Assembly: GCF_003253705.1 (NCBI RefSeq)
Contig: NZ_QKYU01000025.1
Coordinates: 1 to 64,000, forward strand
Direction: 5' to 3'
DNA length: 64,000 nucleotides
Source of the DNA: Humitalea rosea
Lineage (GTDB): Bacteria; Pseudomonadota; Alphaproteobacteria; Acetobacterales; Acetobacteraceae
Shown: positions 16,691 through 25,093 of the stretch, one piece after another
How positions within the stretch are numbered: position 1 is the first letter of the stretch
Layout of the letters: the number at the start of each line of letters is the position of its first letter
Program-made: the position numbers and the translations under genes
The notes under the pieces: generated by a model
The model's input: the letters and a program-made list of their open reading frames with translations, nothing else
Database searches by the model: none
What the model was told of the DNA's origin: nothing

Positions 16691-16779
16691 CCTGGAGCAG
16701 GGGTCGGCCTGGCACGGATCGTCAGGCGGCTGGGGCGATGAAGCTGCCCCAGCCGCGAAATGTCCAGAGCGATGCGGGG

Positions 16780-17745
16780 TCAGACCACCCGGTTCGGGAC
16801 GGCTTCCCCCCGCAGCAGCAGCGCATCGAGGTTGTCCAGCGCCAGGAACCCCATGGCATCCCGCGTCTCGATGGTCGCCGAGCCGAGATGCGGCAGCAGC
16901 GACACATTGGGGGCGCCGAGGTAGCCCGGGTGGATCTTCGGCTCGCCGTCGAACACATCCAGCCCGGCGGCGCGGATATGGCCCGAGCCCAGTGCCGCGC
17001 AGAGCGCCACATCATCCACCGTGCTGCCGCGCCCGGTGTTCACGACGATGCTGCCCGGCCGCATCCGGCCGATCCGCTCCGCGTTCAGCCAGTGCCGGGT
17101 CGCGGCACCGCCCGGGATATGCATCGACAGGATGTCGATGGCGCCGAGGAAGGCATCATCCTCGCCGTGGAAGACGGCGCCCTGCTCCAGCTCCGGGGTG
17201 AGGCGGGAGCGGTTGCGGTAGTGGATCTGCATGCCGAAGCCGCGCGCCATCTGCGCCAGTTCCCGCCCGATCCGCCCCATGCCCAGGATGCCGAGGCGCT
17301 TGCCCTCCAGCGTCACGCCCATCAGCTGGGTCGGCGCCCAGCCGGCCCAGGCGCGGGCGCGGATCAGGGCCTCGGCCTCCGAGGCACGGCGGGCGGCCAT
17401 CATCACCAGCAGCATGGCGATCTCGGCGGTCGCGACGCTCAGCACGTCCGGGGTATTGGCGATGGCGATGCCGCGCGCCTTCGCCGCATCCAGGGCGATA
17501 TGGTCGGTGCCGACGCTGAAGGTCGCGATGATCTTCACCGTAGCCGGCAGGGCCTGGATGGTCCCGGCATCCAGCGGATCGCCGGCGGCGCAGAGGAGGC
17601 CCGCCGCCCCCTCGGCGGCCGCGACCAGGCTGTCGCGGGTCCAGGGCACGTCATAGGGGTTGAGTGCCGCCGCGTAGTCGCGGGCGGCGCGGGCCTCCAC
17701 GGCCTCGGGCAGATGGCGGGTGACGAGCAGCTTGGGCCTGGTCAT
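16780..17745 (-). CDS. D-2-hydroxyacid dehydrogenase (first paralogue)
   Basis: NAD(P)-dependent D-2-hydroxyacid dehydrogenase, glyoxylate/hydroxypyruvate reductase class, cytoplasmic, 321 residues. The Rossmann motif is GMGRIG at 155-160. Catalytic residues are R239 (NTGRGS), E268 (DGEP) and H286 (PHLGSATIETR). ATG 17745 avoids a long overlap with the upstream gene, seven bases away. It is a tandem paralogue of the gene at 17753-18709 (same length class, same GxGxxG spacing), and both probably form one transcript. Substrate is not decidable; two copies may have divided specificity. Confidence 0.85.
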   Translation of the reverse strand: MTRPKLLVTRHLPEAVEARAARDYAAALNPYDVPWTRDSLVAAAEGAAGLLCAAGDPLDAGTIQALPATVKIIATFSVGTDHIALDAAKARGIAIANTPDVLSVATAEIAMLLVMMAARRASEAEALIRARAWAGWAPTQLMGVTLEGKRLGILGMGRIGRELAQMARGFGMQIHYRNRSRLTPELEQGAVFHGEDDAFLGAIDILSMHIPGGAATRHWLNAERIGRMRPGSIVVNTGRGSTVDDVALCAALGSGHIRAAGLDVFDGEPKIHPGYLGAPNVSLLPHLGSATIETRDAMGFLALDNLDALLLRGEAVPNRVV

Positions 17746-17752
17746 GCGCGGT

Positions 17753-18709
17753 TCAGCTCCAGAGGGGGTCGATGGCGGGCTGGCCGGCGAGCACGGCCGC
17801 GATATTGTCGAGCGCGCGGAAGCCCATGGCATCCCGCGTCTCGATGGTGCCGGAGGCGGTATGCGGGGTCAGGATCGCATTGGGCACGTCGATCCAGCGC
17901 GCATCGAAGCGCGGTTCGGTGGCGAAGACGTCCAGCCCCGCCGCGAAGACCTTGCCGCTGGCCAGGGCCGCCATCAGCGCCGCCTCATCCACCACCCCGC
18001 CGCGGGAGGCGTTCACCACCACCGCGCGGGGCGGCAGCAGGGCGAGGGCGGCGGCGTCGATCATGTTCGTCGTCTGTGGCGTCAGCGGCACATGCAGGGT
18101 GAGGAAGTCGCAAAGCGGCAGCATCTCGGCCAGCGTCGGCACGAACAGCGCCTCCTCGCCGGCGATGCGGGTGAGATCGGTATAGATGACGTTCATGTCG
18201 AAGCCGCGCGCCCGGCGCGCCATCGCCCGCCCGATCCGGCCCATGCCGACGATGCCGAGCGTCTTGCCCCAGACCCGCACCCCGAGCCCGTCGCCCATGC
18301 CGCGCGGCACCCAGGCGTCGTTGCGCATCAGCCGCTCGTTCTCGCCCAGGCGCCGGGCGGCGGCGAGCAGCAAGGTGAAGGCCATGTCGGCGGTGCAGCC
18401 CGTCAGCACTTCGGGCGTGTTGGTCACCACGAGGCCGCGTGCGCGGGCCGCCGCGAGGTCCACATGGTCGAACCCGACCGAGGCGGTGGCCGCGACCTTC
18501 ACCGAGGGCGGCAAGGCCGCGATGGTCTCGGCAGTCAGCCGGAAGCCGGAGGAGAACAGCAGCGCATCGGCCTTGTGCTCGGCCATCAGCGCCAGCGCCT
18601 CGGGCAGGGTCGGGTCGCGGGCATCGTCCAGCACCGCGTCGAACTCGCTGCGTACCCGGGCTGCGACATTGGGCGGCAGGCGCCGCACACAGACCAGCTT
18701 ATGCTTCAT
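17753..18709 (-). CDS. D-2-hydroxyacid dehydrogenase (second paralogue)
   Basis: NAD(P)-dependent D-2-hydroxyacid dehydrogenase of 318 residues, first gene of the two-gene operon. GMGRIG lies at 155-160; catalytic R236 (NASRGG), E265 (ATEP) and H283 (TPHTASGTIETR) are all present. The N terminus MKHKLVCVRRLPPNV differs from its neighbour more than the NAD domain does, as expected where substrate binding has diverged. It is divergent from the SDR operon at 18813, with a 103-base gap that must hold both promoters. Glyoxylate or hydroxypyruvate reduction is the default guess. Confidence 0.85.
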   Translation of the reverse strand: MKHKLVCVRRLPPNVAARVRSEFDAVLDDARDPTLPEALALMAEHKADALLFSSGFRLTAETIAALPPSVKVAATASVGFDHVDLAAARARGLVVTNTPEVLTGCTADMAFTLLLAAARRLGENERLMRNDAWVPRGMGDGLGVRVWGKTLGIVGMGRIGRAMARRARGFDMNVIYTDLTRIAGEEALFVPTLAEMLPLCDFLTLHVPLTPQTTNMIDAAALALLPPRAVVVNASRGGVVDEAALMAALASGKVFAAGLDVFATEPRFDARWIDVPNAILTPHTASGTIETRDAMGFRALDNIAAVLAGQPAIDPLWS

Positions 18710-18812
18710 GGACCGGCTTTCCCCTTGTTTGGACCCACGATAGCGCGTGTGGCGCGGGTTGCCATGGGGCGGGGGCCGGTGCAGTCACAGGGTCAGAAAA
18801 AGGGAGTTGGTC

Positions 18813-19601
18813 ATGGATCTCGGTCTGAAGGGTAAGCGCGCGCTCGTCATGGGCGCCTCAAAGGGTCTCGGCCGTTCGATCGCCGATGCGCTGGCGGCTG
18901 AAGGCGTTGCGATCGCCGTCTCTGGCCGCGAGCAGGCGAGCCTGGATGTGGTGGCCCAGGCGCTGCTGGCGCTCGGCGCCGAAAAGGCCGTCGGCATCCC
19001 CGCCGATGTCGCCTCGGGCGCCGATATGGACAAGCTCGCCGATGCCGCGGTCGCGGCCCTGGGCGGCGTCGATATCCTGGTGCTGAACCATGGCGGCCCG
19101 CCGCCCTGCACCGCGCTGGACATGACCGAGGCGGATCTCGTGATCTGGTTCCAGCGCATCGTGCTCTCGCCGATCCGCATCGCCATGCGCCTGCTGCCCG
19201 CGATGCGCGCCCAGAAGTTCGGCCGCATCATCACCATCGGCAGTGCCGGGATGCAGCAGCCGCTGCCGAATCTGGCGCTGTCCAATACCCTGCGCGCGGC
19301 CATGGTCGGCTGGAACAAGACCTTGTCCAACGAGGTCGCCGCCGAGGGGATCACCTGCAACATCATGGCGCCGGGCCCGATCGTGACCGATCGCACGCGG
19401 CAGATGGCGACCGGCCAGGCGACCAAGGAAGGCAGGTCGGTCGAGGAGGTGATCGCGGAGCGCGGCAAGACCATCCCGGCCGGACGCTTTGGCGCGGCCG
19501 ATGAGTTCGGCCCGCTCGGCGCCTTCCTGGCCAGCCCCAAGGCCGCCTACATCACCGGCAGCGTGATGCGGGTCGAGGGCGGCATGGTGAAGCACGTCTG
19601 A
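18813..19601 (+). CDS. Atypical short-chain dehydrogenase lacking YxxxK
   Basis: Classical-size SDR of 262 residues with the cofactor loop GASKGLG (14-20) and NHGG (92-95). The catalytic serine S144 is in place, but the expected Tyr is S157 and the expected Lys is R161 (segment LALSNTLRAAMVGWNK). This is the pattern of the 3-ketoacyl-reductase-like SDR subgroup that lacks a perfect tetrad, so activity is uncertain. ATG 18813 follows AGGGAGTTGGTC and is preferred over 18747. It starts the operon with the M20 hydrolase, overlapping it by one base (TGATG). Confidence 0.82.
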   Translation: MDLGLKGKRALVMGASKGLGRSIADALAAEGVAIAVSGREQASLDVVAQALLALGAEKAVGIPADVASGADMDKLADAAVAALGGVDILVLNHGGPPPCTALDMTEADLVIWFQRIVLSPIRIAMRLLPAMRAQKFGRIITIGSAGMQQPLPNLALSNTLRAAMVGWNKTLSNEVAAEGITCNIMAPGPIVTDRTRQMATGQATKEGRSVEEVIAERGKTIPAGRFGAADEFGPLGAFLASPKAAYITGSVMRVEGGMVKHV

Positions 19602-20869
19602 TGAGCCGGTCCAACCTCGCCCCCGATACCGCCTTGGCCGAACGCCTGTTCGACGCATTGCGGGTGGAATCCTTCGATGGCGTCGGCGTGACGCGCGAAG
19701 CCTATGGCCCCGGTGAGCGCATGGCGCATGCGCTGGTGCGGGATGCGGCGGAGGGGTTGGGCCTCGACTGCATGGCCGATCCGGTCGGCAATCTGCACAT
19801 GGTGCTGCGCGGCAGCGATCCGCAGGCCAAGCGGATCGTGCTCGGCAGTCACCTGGACAGCGTGCCGCAGGGCGGCAATTTCGATGGCGCGGCCGGGGTC
19901 CTGGCCGGGCTGGCGGCGGTCGCGGGCCTGCGTGCCGCCGGGATCACGCCGCGCTGCGACGTCGCGGTGATGGCGATCCGGGCGGAGGAGGCGGGGGCCT
20001 GGTTCCCCACCTCCTACCCCGGCAGCCGGGGGGCGCTGGGGCGGCTGCCGGCGGCCGAGCTTGCGATCCGCAACATGGTGACCGAGCGCACGCTGGCGGA
20101 GCACATGCTGGAGGAAGGGTTTGACCCGGGCTTCGTCGAGCGCGGGGACCGCGTCTATGGCCCCGACAACGTGCAGGCCTTCGTCGAGGTGCATATCGAG
20201 CAGGGCCCGGTGCTGGATGCGATGGAAATTCCCGTCGGCATCGTCAACGGCATCCCCGGCAGCCGGCGTCTGCGCAACGGCAAGGTGCATGGGGAATGGA
20301 ACCACTCCGGCGGCACCCCGCGCCGCTACCGCGCGGACGCCGCCGTGGCGTTGGCCGAGTTGGTGATGGGCATGGATGACGCCTGGGGCCGGCTGGATGC
20401 CCAAGGGCACAGCCTGGTCTGCACCTTCTGCACCATGGCGACGGCGCCCGAGGCGGGCTTCACCAAGATCGCCGGCGAGGCGAGCTTCATGCTCGACATC
20501 CGCAGCGTGCGGCCGGCCAGCGTCGATGCGATGTTCGACGAGCTGGCGCGGTTGGTGCCGGCGATCGAGGCGCGGCGCGGCGTGCGCTTCGAACTCGGGC
20601 TGGAGAGCGGCAGCACCGCCGCACCCATGGATGCCGGGCTGCGCGCTGGGCTGGCCGAGGCCGCGCGCGAGGCCGGTGTGAGCTATCTCGATATGGCGTC
20701 CGGCGGCGGGCATGACGCCGCCGCCTTCGCCGCGGCGGGCGTTCCCGCCGCCATGCTGTTCGTTCGCAACCAGAACGGCAGCCACAACCCCCATGAGGCG
20801 ATGCGTATGGAAGATTTCGATGCGGCCTGCCGCGTGCTGACGCGCTGGCTGGTGGAGCAGGCGGCGTGA
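19601..20869 (+). CDS. M20 zinc hydrolase: N-carbamoyl-L-amino acid hydrolase or allantoate amidohydrolase
   Basis: Binuclear-zinc amidase of the M20 hydantoinase/carbamoylase family, 422 residues. H84 in GSHLDS and D95 in FDGAAG are the first metal ligands; E129/E130 (RAEE) is the catalytic/bridging pair; FVEVHIEQGPVLD is the family's dimerisation-domain signature; the last ligand is in NPHEAM. It would release ammonia and carbon dioxide from a carbamoyl group. Context with HyuA and HyuB (GTGA overlap) supports ureide or hydantoin breakdown. Exact substrate is open. Confidence 0.85.
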   Translation: MSRSNLAPDTALAERLFDALRVESFDGVGVTREAYGPGERMAHALVRDAAEGLGLDCMADPVGNLHMVLRGSDPQAKRIVLGSHLDSVPQGGNFDGAAGVLAGLAAVAGLRAAGITPRCDVAVMAIRAEEAGAWFPTSYPGSRGALGRLPAAELAIRNMVTERTLAEHMLEEGFDPGFVERGDRVYGPDNVQAFVEVHIEQGPVLDAMEIPVGIVNGIPGSRRLRNGKVHGEWNHSGGTPRRYRADAAVALAELVMGMDDAWGRLDAQGHSLVCTFCTMATAPEAGFTKIAGEASFMLDIRSVRPASVDAMFDELARLVPAIEARRGVRFELGLESGSTAAPMDAGLRAGLAEAAREAGVSYLDMASGGGHDAAAFAAAGVPAAMLFVRNQNGSHNPHEAMRMEDFDAACRVLTRWLVEQAA

Positions 20870-22956
20870 GCGGGTCCGCTCTGCCCCGGAGCGATGTGCG
20901 TCTCGCGGTCGACATTGGCGGCACCTTCACCGATCTCGCCCTGGAGCGGGACGGCGAACGCTGGACCCACAAGGTCCTGACCACCCCGCATGCGCCGGAA
21001 GAGGGCGTGCTGGTCGGCGTCACCGCCGTGCTGGAACGCGCCGGGCTGACGGCGGCGGATGTGACGCTGCTGATCCATGGCACGACGCTCGCGACCAATG
21101 CGATCATCGAGCGCAAGGGGGCCAAGACCGGCCTCATCACCACCGAGGGCTTTCGCGATGTCCTGGCCCTGGGCAATGAGAGTCGCTACGACCAGTACGA
21201 TCTGAACATCACCTTGCCGCAGCCGCTGGTGCCGCGCCGCTGGCGCGTCGGCGTGCCGGAACGGCTGGACAATGAGGGCAAGATCCTGCTGCCGCTGGAT
21301 GCGCAGGCGGTCCGCGACCAGGCGCTGTTCCTGAAGTCCGAGGGCGTCGAGGCGCTGGCGATCGGGTTTCTCCACGCCTTCGTCAATCCGGTGCATGAAC
21401 GCGCGGCCGCCGATCTGGTCCATGAGGTCTGGCCGGAGGTCGCGATCTCGCTCTCCTCCGACGTCTCGCCGGAAATGCGGGAATGGGAGCGGTTTTCGAC
21501 CACCGTCGCCAATGCCTATGTGCAGCCGCTCATGGCGAGCTATTTGCTGCGCCTGCGCGACGGCTTGCGCGGGGCCGGGCTGACCTGCCCGCTGTTCCTG
21601 ATGCTGTCCGGCGGTGGGCTGACGACGCTTGAGACCGCGGCGCGCTTCCCGATCCGCCTGGTCGAGAGCGGGCCGGCAGGGGGGGCGATCTTCTCCGCCT
21701 TCGTCGCCCGCCAGCGCGGTTTCGATCGCGTGCTGAGCTTCGACATGGGCGGCACCACCGCCAAGGTCTGCCTGGTCGATGATTTCGCGCCGCATGCCGC
21801 GCGCACCTTCGAGGTCGCCCGCGTCGGGCGCTTCCGCAAGGGTTCCGGCCTGCCGCTGCGCATCCCCGTCATCGAGATGGTGGAGATCGGCGCCGGTGGC
21901 GGCTCGCTCGCCCGTGTCGATGGGCTGGGGCGTATCCAGGTCGGGCCGGAAAGTGCGGGCGCCATGCCCGGGCCGGCCTGCTACGGCCGCGGCGGCACCA
22001 AGCCCGCGGTGACGGATGCGAATTGCCTGTTGGGGCGCTATGATTCCGCGTGCTTCGCCGGCGGCACCATGGCGCTGGACGAGGCCGCGGCGGCCCGCGC
22101 GATGACCGCGGCGGTCGGCAGGCCGCTCGGGCTTTCGGCCGAGATGGCGGCCCTCGGCGTGGTCGAGACGGTGGATGAGAACATGGCCAATGCGGCCCGT
22201 GTCCACGCCATCGAAAGCGGCACCGGCTATGAGGGCCGCGTGCTGATCGCCTTCGGCGGCGGTGGCCCGGTGCATGGCTATCGTGTTGCTCAAAAAATCG
22301 GGGTGAAGCGGGTGCTGGTGCCTTCCGGCGCCGGCGTCGGCAGCGCGATCGGGTTTTTGCGCGCGCCGGTGGGGTATGAGGTTGTTCGCAGCCTGTATCA
22401 GCGGCTTTCGCGTCTGGATTTTTCCGCTGTGAATAGGCTGCTGGCCTCGATGCGCGATGAGGCGCGGGGCGTCGTCGATCTCGGTGCCTTTGGCGCCGAG
22501 GTCATCGAAAAACGCATCGCCTTCATGCGCTATGTCGGCCAGGGGCATGAGATCGCGCTGGCCTTGCCGGTGCGGGAACTGACCGCCGCCGATGCCGGTG
22601 AAATCCGCAAGGCCTATGAGGCGGAATACGCGCGCTTCTACGATCGTGCGGTGCCGGGCAGCGATATCGAGATCCTGTCCTTCGCCGTCACCGTCGCGAC
22701 CCCGACCGAGGCGCTGGACCCGATCGCCGAGGTCGCGGACATGCCGGCGCCCGCCGCCAGCGGTTCGCAGCAGGTGCGCGATACGGTGACGGGCGAGGTG
22801 TCCGCCTGGGCGGTCTATGATCGCGCGACACTGGTGCCGGGGGCGCGCGTGGAAGGTCCCTGCATCGTCGCGGAATCGGAAACGAGCACCTTGGTCGGGC
22901 CGGGGTGGTCTTGCCGGATGGATGGCTTGGGATATCTGGATTTGGAGCAGGCATGA
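20866..22956 (+). CDS. hyuA: Hydantoinase/oxoprolinase A subunit
   Basis: ATP-dependent hydantoinase/oxoprolinase-type large subunit, 696 residues, full length. The actin-like ATPase signatures VDIGGTFTDLAL (about 10-21) and, later, SFDMGGTTAKVCLVDD are present, with HGTTLATNAIIER between. GTG 20866 overlaps the stop of the M20 gene as GTGA. It forms a complex with the next gene product (HyuB), hydrolysing a cyclic amide such as N-methylhydantoin, 5-oxoproline or a related compound. Acetophenone/acetone carboxylase relatives share the fold, so the substrate is not certain. Confidence 0.85.
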   Translation: MSGSALPRSDVRLAVDIGGTFTDLALERDGERWTHKVLTTPHAPEEGVLVGVTAVLERAGLTAADVTLLIHGTTLATNAIIERKGAKTGLITTEGFRDVLALGNESRYDQYDLNITLPQPLVPRRWRVGVPERLDNEGKILLPLDAQAVRDQALFLKSEGVEALAIGFLHAFVNPVHERAAADLVHEVWPEVAISLSSDVSPEMREWERFSTTVANAYVQPLMASYLLRLRDGLRGAGLTCPLFLMLSGGGLTTLETAARFPIRLVESGPAGGAIFSAFVARQRGFDRVLSFDMGGTTAKVCLVDDFAPHAARTFEVARVGRFRKGSGLPLRIPVIEMVEIGAGGGSLARVDGLGRIQVGPESAGAMPGPACYGRGGTKPAVTDANCLLGRYDSACFAGGTMALDEAAAARAMTAAVGRPLGLSAEMAALGVVETVDENMANAARVHAIESGTGYEGRVLIAFGGGGPVHGYRVAQKIGVKRVLVPSGAGVGSAIGFLRAPVGYEVVRSLYQRLSRLDFSAVNRLLASMRDEARGVVDLGAFGAEVIEKRIAFMRYVGQGHEIALALPVRELTAADAGEIRKAYEAEYARFYDRAVPGSDIEILSFAVTVATPTEALDPIAEVADMPAPAASGSQQVRDTVTGEVSAWAVYDRATLVPGARVEGPCIVAESETSTLVGPGWSCRMDGLGYLDLEQA

Positions 22957-24605
22957 TGAACGCTCTCGAAAAGATCCAGCGCCAGATCCAGTGGAACCGC
23001 CTGATCGCGGTGGTCGAGGAACAGGCGCAGACCATGATCCGCACCGCCTTCAGCACCACGGTGCGCGAAGCGGGCGATCTCTCGGCCGGCATCTTCGACC
23101 TGCAAGGGCGGATGCTGGCCCAGGCCGTCACCGGCACGCCGGGCCACGTCAATTCCATGATGGAATCGGTGAACCACTTCCTCGCCAAATTCCCGGCCGG
23201 GACGATGAAACCCGGTGACCACTACATCACCAACGACCCCTGGCTCGGCACCGGGCATCTGCACGATCTGACGGTGGTGACGCCCGCCTTTCATGACGGC
23301 AAGATCGTCGGCCTCTTCGCCAATACCGCGCATGTCATCGACGTCGGCGGCCTTGGCATGGGGCCCGAGGGGCGCTCGGTGTTCGAGGAGGGGCTGTATA
23401 TCCCCATCGTGAAGTGTTTTTCGGAAGGCAAGCCGAACGACACCTTCTTCGATTTCTTACGTGCGGGGACACGGACTCCTGCGGAGCTTGAGGGCGACGT
23501 CTATTCCCTCTGCGCCTGCAATGACGCGGGGGCGCGCCGCCTGGCCGAAATGATGGCCGAATTCGCCATGGCCGGCCTGGATGATCTCGCCGGCTTCATC
23601 TTCGACAGCAGCCTGACGGCGACCTTGGCCGAGATCGCCAAGCTGCCGCGCGGCGCCTGGTCCAGCAGCATCACCTCGGATGGCTATGAGAAGCCGGTGA
23701 CCCTGCGCGCGAAGGTGACCGCGGCGGATGACCACATCGAGGTCGATTTCGCCGGCACCGACGGGCTCTCCTCGCGCGGCATCAACGTGCCGGCGGCCTA
23801 TTGCCGCGCCTATACCTGCTTCGGGTTGAAGGTCGTGATCGCGCCCGAGATCCCGAACAACTGGGCGAGCCTCTCGCCCTTCCACATCACCATCCCCGAA
23901 GGCTGCATCCTCAACGCGCCGCGCCCCTATCCCGTGTCGGTGCGCCATGTCGTGGGGCAGTTGCTGCCCGATCTGATGATGGGCTGCCTGCATCAGGCGG
24001 TGCCGGATCGGGTCGTGGCGGAAGGCTCCTCCTGCCTCTGGAATCCGCCCTTGCGCGGGGGCGCCCAGGTCAGCGGCCAGGGCGCCGAACTGCCCGACTT
24101 CGAGGTCATCACCTTCAACTCCGGCGGCACCGGGGCGCGCGCGACGCAGGATGGGCTGGACGGCACCGCCTTCCCCTCGGGCGTGCGCACCATGCCGGTG
24201 GAGGCGACCGAGAACGTCGCCCCCGTGGTGTTCTGGAAGAAGGAGCTGCGCGCCGACAGCGCCGGCGCCGGCAAGACCCGTGGCGGCTTCGGCCAGATCA
24301 TGGAAGTCGGCGCCAAGGGCGATGCCGAATTCGCCATCAACGCCATCTTCGACCGCGTGGCCAATGCGCCGCGCGGCCGGGCCGGCGGTGGCGACGGCGC
24401 GACCGGCTGGGTCGGGCTGACGGATGAGACCGTGCTGCGCACCAAGGGCTTCCAGACCATCGCCAAGGGCAAGCGGCTTCGGCTGCTGCTGCCGGGCGGC
24501 GGTGGCATGGGCGACCCGACGACGCGCGACGCGGCGCTGGTCGAACGCGATGTCGCCGATGGCCTGGTTTCCCCGGCGGCCGCGAAAGCTCTCTACGGCC
24601 GGTGA
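22953..24605 (+). CDS. hyuB: Hydantoinase B subunit
   Basis: Partner of HyuA, 550 residues from ATG 22953, whose ATGA overlaps the HyuA stop; the reading frame upstream of it is the HyuA shadow. Family signatures include TAFSTTVREAGDLSAGIFD (about 28-46), GDHYITNDPWLGTGHLHDL and, near the C terminus, LLLPGGGGMGDP. No truncation. With HyuA it makes the ATP-dependent hydrolase; the M20 amidohydrolase upstream would take the linear carbamoyl product. The following DUF188 gene starts inside its stop codon (GTGA). Confidence 0.85.
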   Translation: MMNALEKIQRQIQWNRLIAVVEEQAQTMIRTAFSTTVREAGDLSAGIFDLQGRMLAQAVTGTPGHVNSMMESVNHFLAKFPAGTMKPGDHYITNDPWLGTGHLHDLTVVTPAFHDGKIVGLFANTAHVIDVGGLGMGPEGRSVFEEGLYIPIVKCFSEGKPNDTFFDFLRAGTRTPAELEGDVYSLCACNDAGARRLAEMMAEFAMAGLDDLAGFIFDSSLTATLAEIAKLPRGAWSSSITSDGYEKPVTLRAKVTAADDHIEVDFAGTDGLSSRGINVPAAYCRAYTCFGLKVVIAPEIPNNWASLSPFHITIPEGCILNAPRPYPVSVRHVVGQLLPDLMMGCLHQAVPDRVVAEGSSCLWNPPLRGGAQVSGQGAELPDFEVITFNSGGTGARATQDGLDGTAFPSGVRTMPVEATENVAPVVFWKKELRADSAGAGKTRGGFGQIMEVGAKGDAEFAINAIFDRVANAPRGRAGGGDGATGWVGLTDETVLRTKGFQTIAKGKRLRLLLPGGGGMGDPTTRDAALVERDVADGLVSPAAAKALYGR

Positions 24606-25093
24606 GCGAGCTCTACATCGACGCGGATGCCTGTCCGGTACGGGACGAGGCCTTCCGCGTCGCCTTCCGGCTGGGGCTGCACGTGCATGTCGTCTCCAAC
24701 GGCGCGCGCGGCATCCTGCTGCCGGAGAATCCCCTGGTGCACCGCGTGATCGTGTCGGAGGGCGCGGATGTGGCCGACGACTGGATCGCCGACCGCATCA
24801 CCGCCGATGATGTCTGCGTCACGCAGGATATCCCCTTGGCCGCGCGCTGCCTGGAAAAGGGCGCGCGCGCGCTGACCTCCAAGGGCCATCTCTGGACCGC
24901 GGCGAATATCGGCGGCGCGCTCGCCGGCCGCGCCGTTGCCGAGCATCTGCGCAGCACCGGCGGGCGCACCGGCGGCCCGGCGGGCATGACGCCGGCCGAT
25001 CGCTCGAATTTCCTGTCGGCGCTGGATACAGCGTTGCGCGCGGCGATGCGCGGCCCCGTGCCGGTGATGAAGCTGCCGCCGGGCGGGTTCTAG
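24602..25093 (+). CDS. YaiI/YqxD family protein (DUF188)
   Basis: Small conserved protein of 163 residues in the UPF0178 family, predicted PIN-like fold nuclease, role unproven. The N-terminal IDADACPVRDEAFRVA (about 5-20) with aspartates D6 and D8 and the later VTQDIPLAARCLEKGA are its hallmarks. Start is GTG 24602, overlapping the HyuB stop as GTGA, so its translation is coupled to the operon even though no link with hydantoin use is known. Its TAG stop overlaps the CTA stop of the convergent flavoprotein gene. Confidence 0.85.
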   Translation: MSELYIDADACPVRDEAFRVAFRLGLHVHVVSNGARGILLPENPLVHRVIVSEGADVADDWIADRITADDVCVTQDIPLAARCLEKGARALTSKGHLWTAANIGGALAGRAVAEHLRSTGGRTGGPAGMTPADRSNFLSALDTALRAAMRGPVPVMKLPPGGF

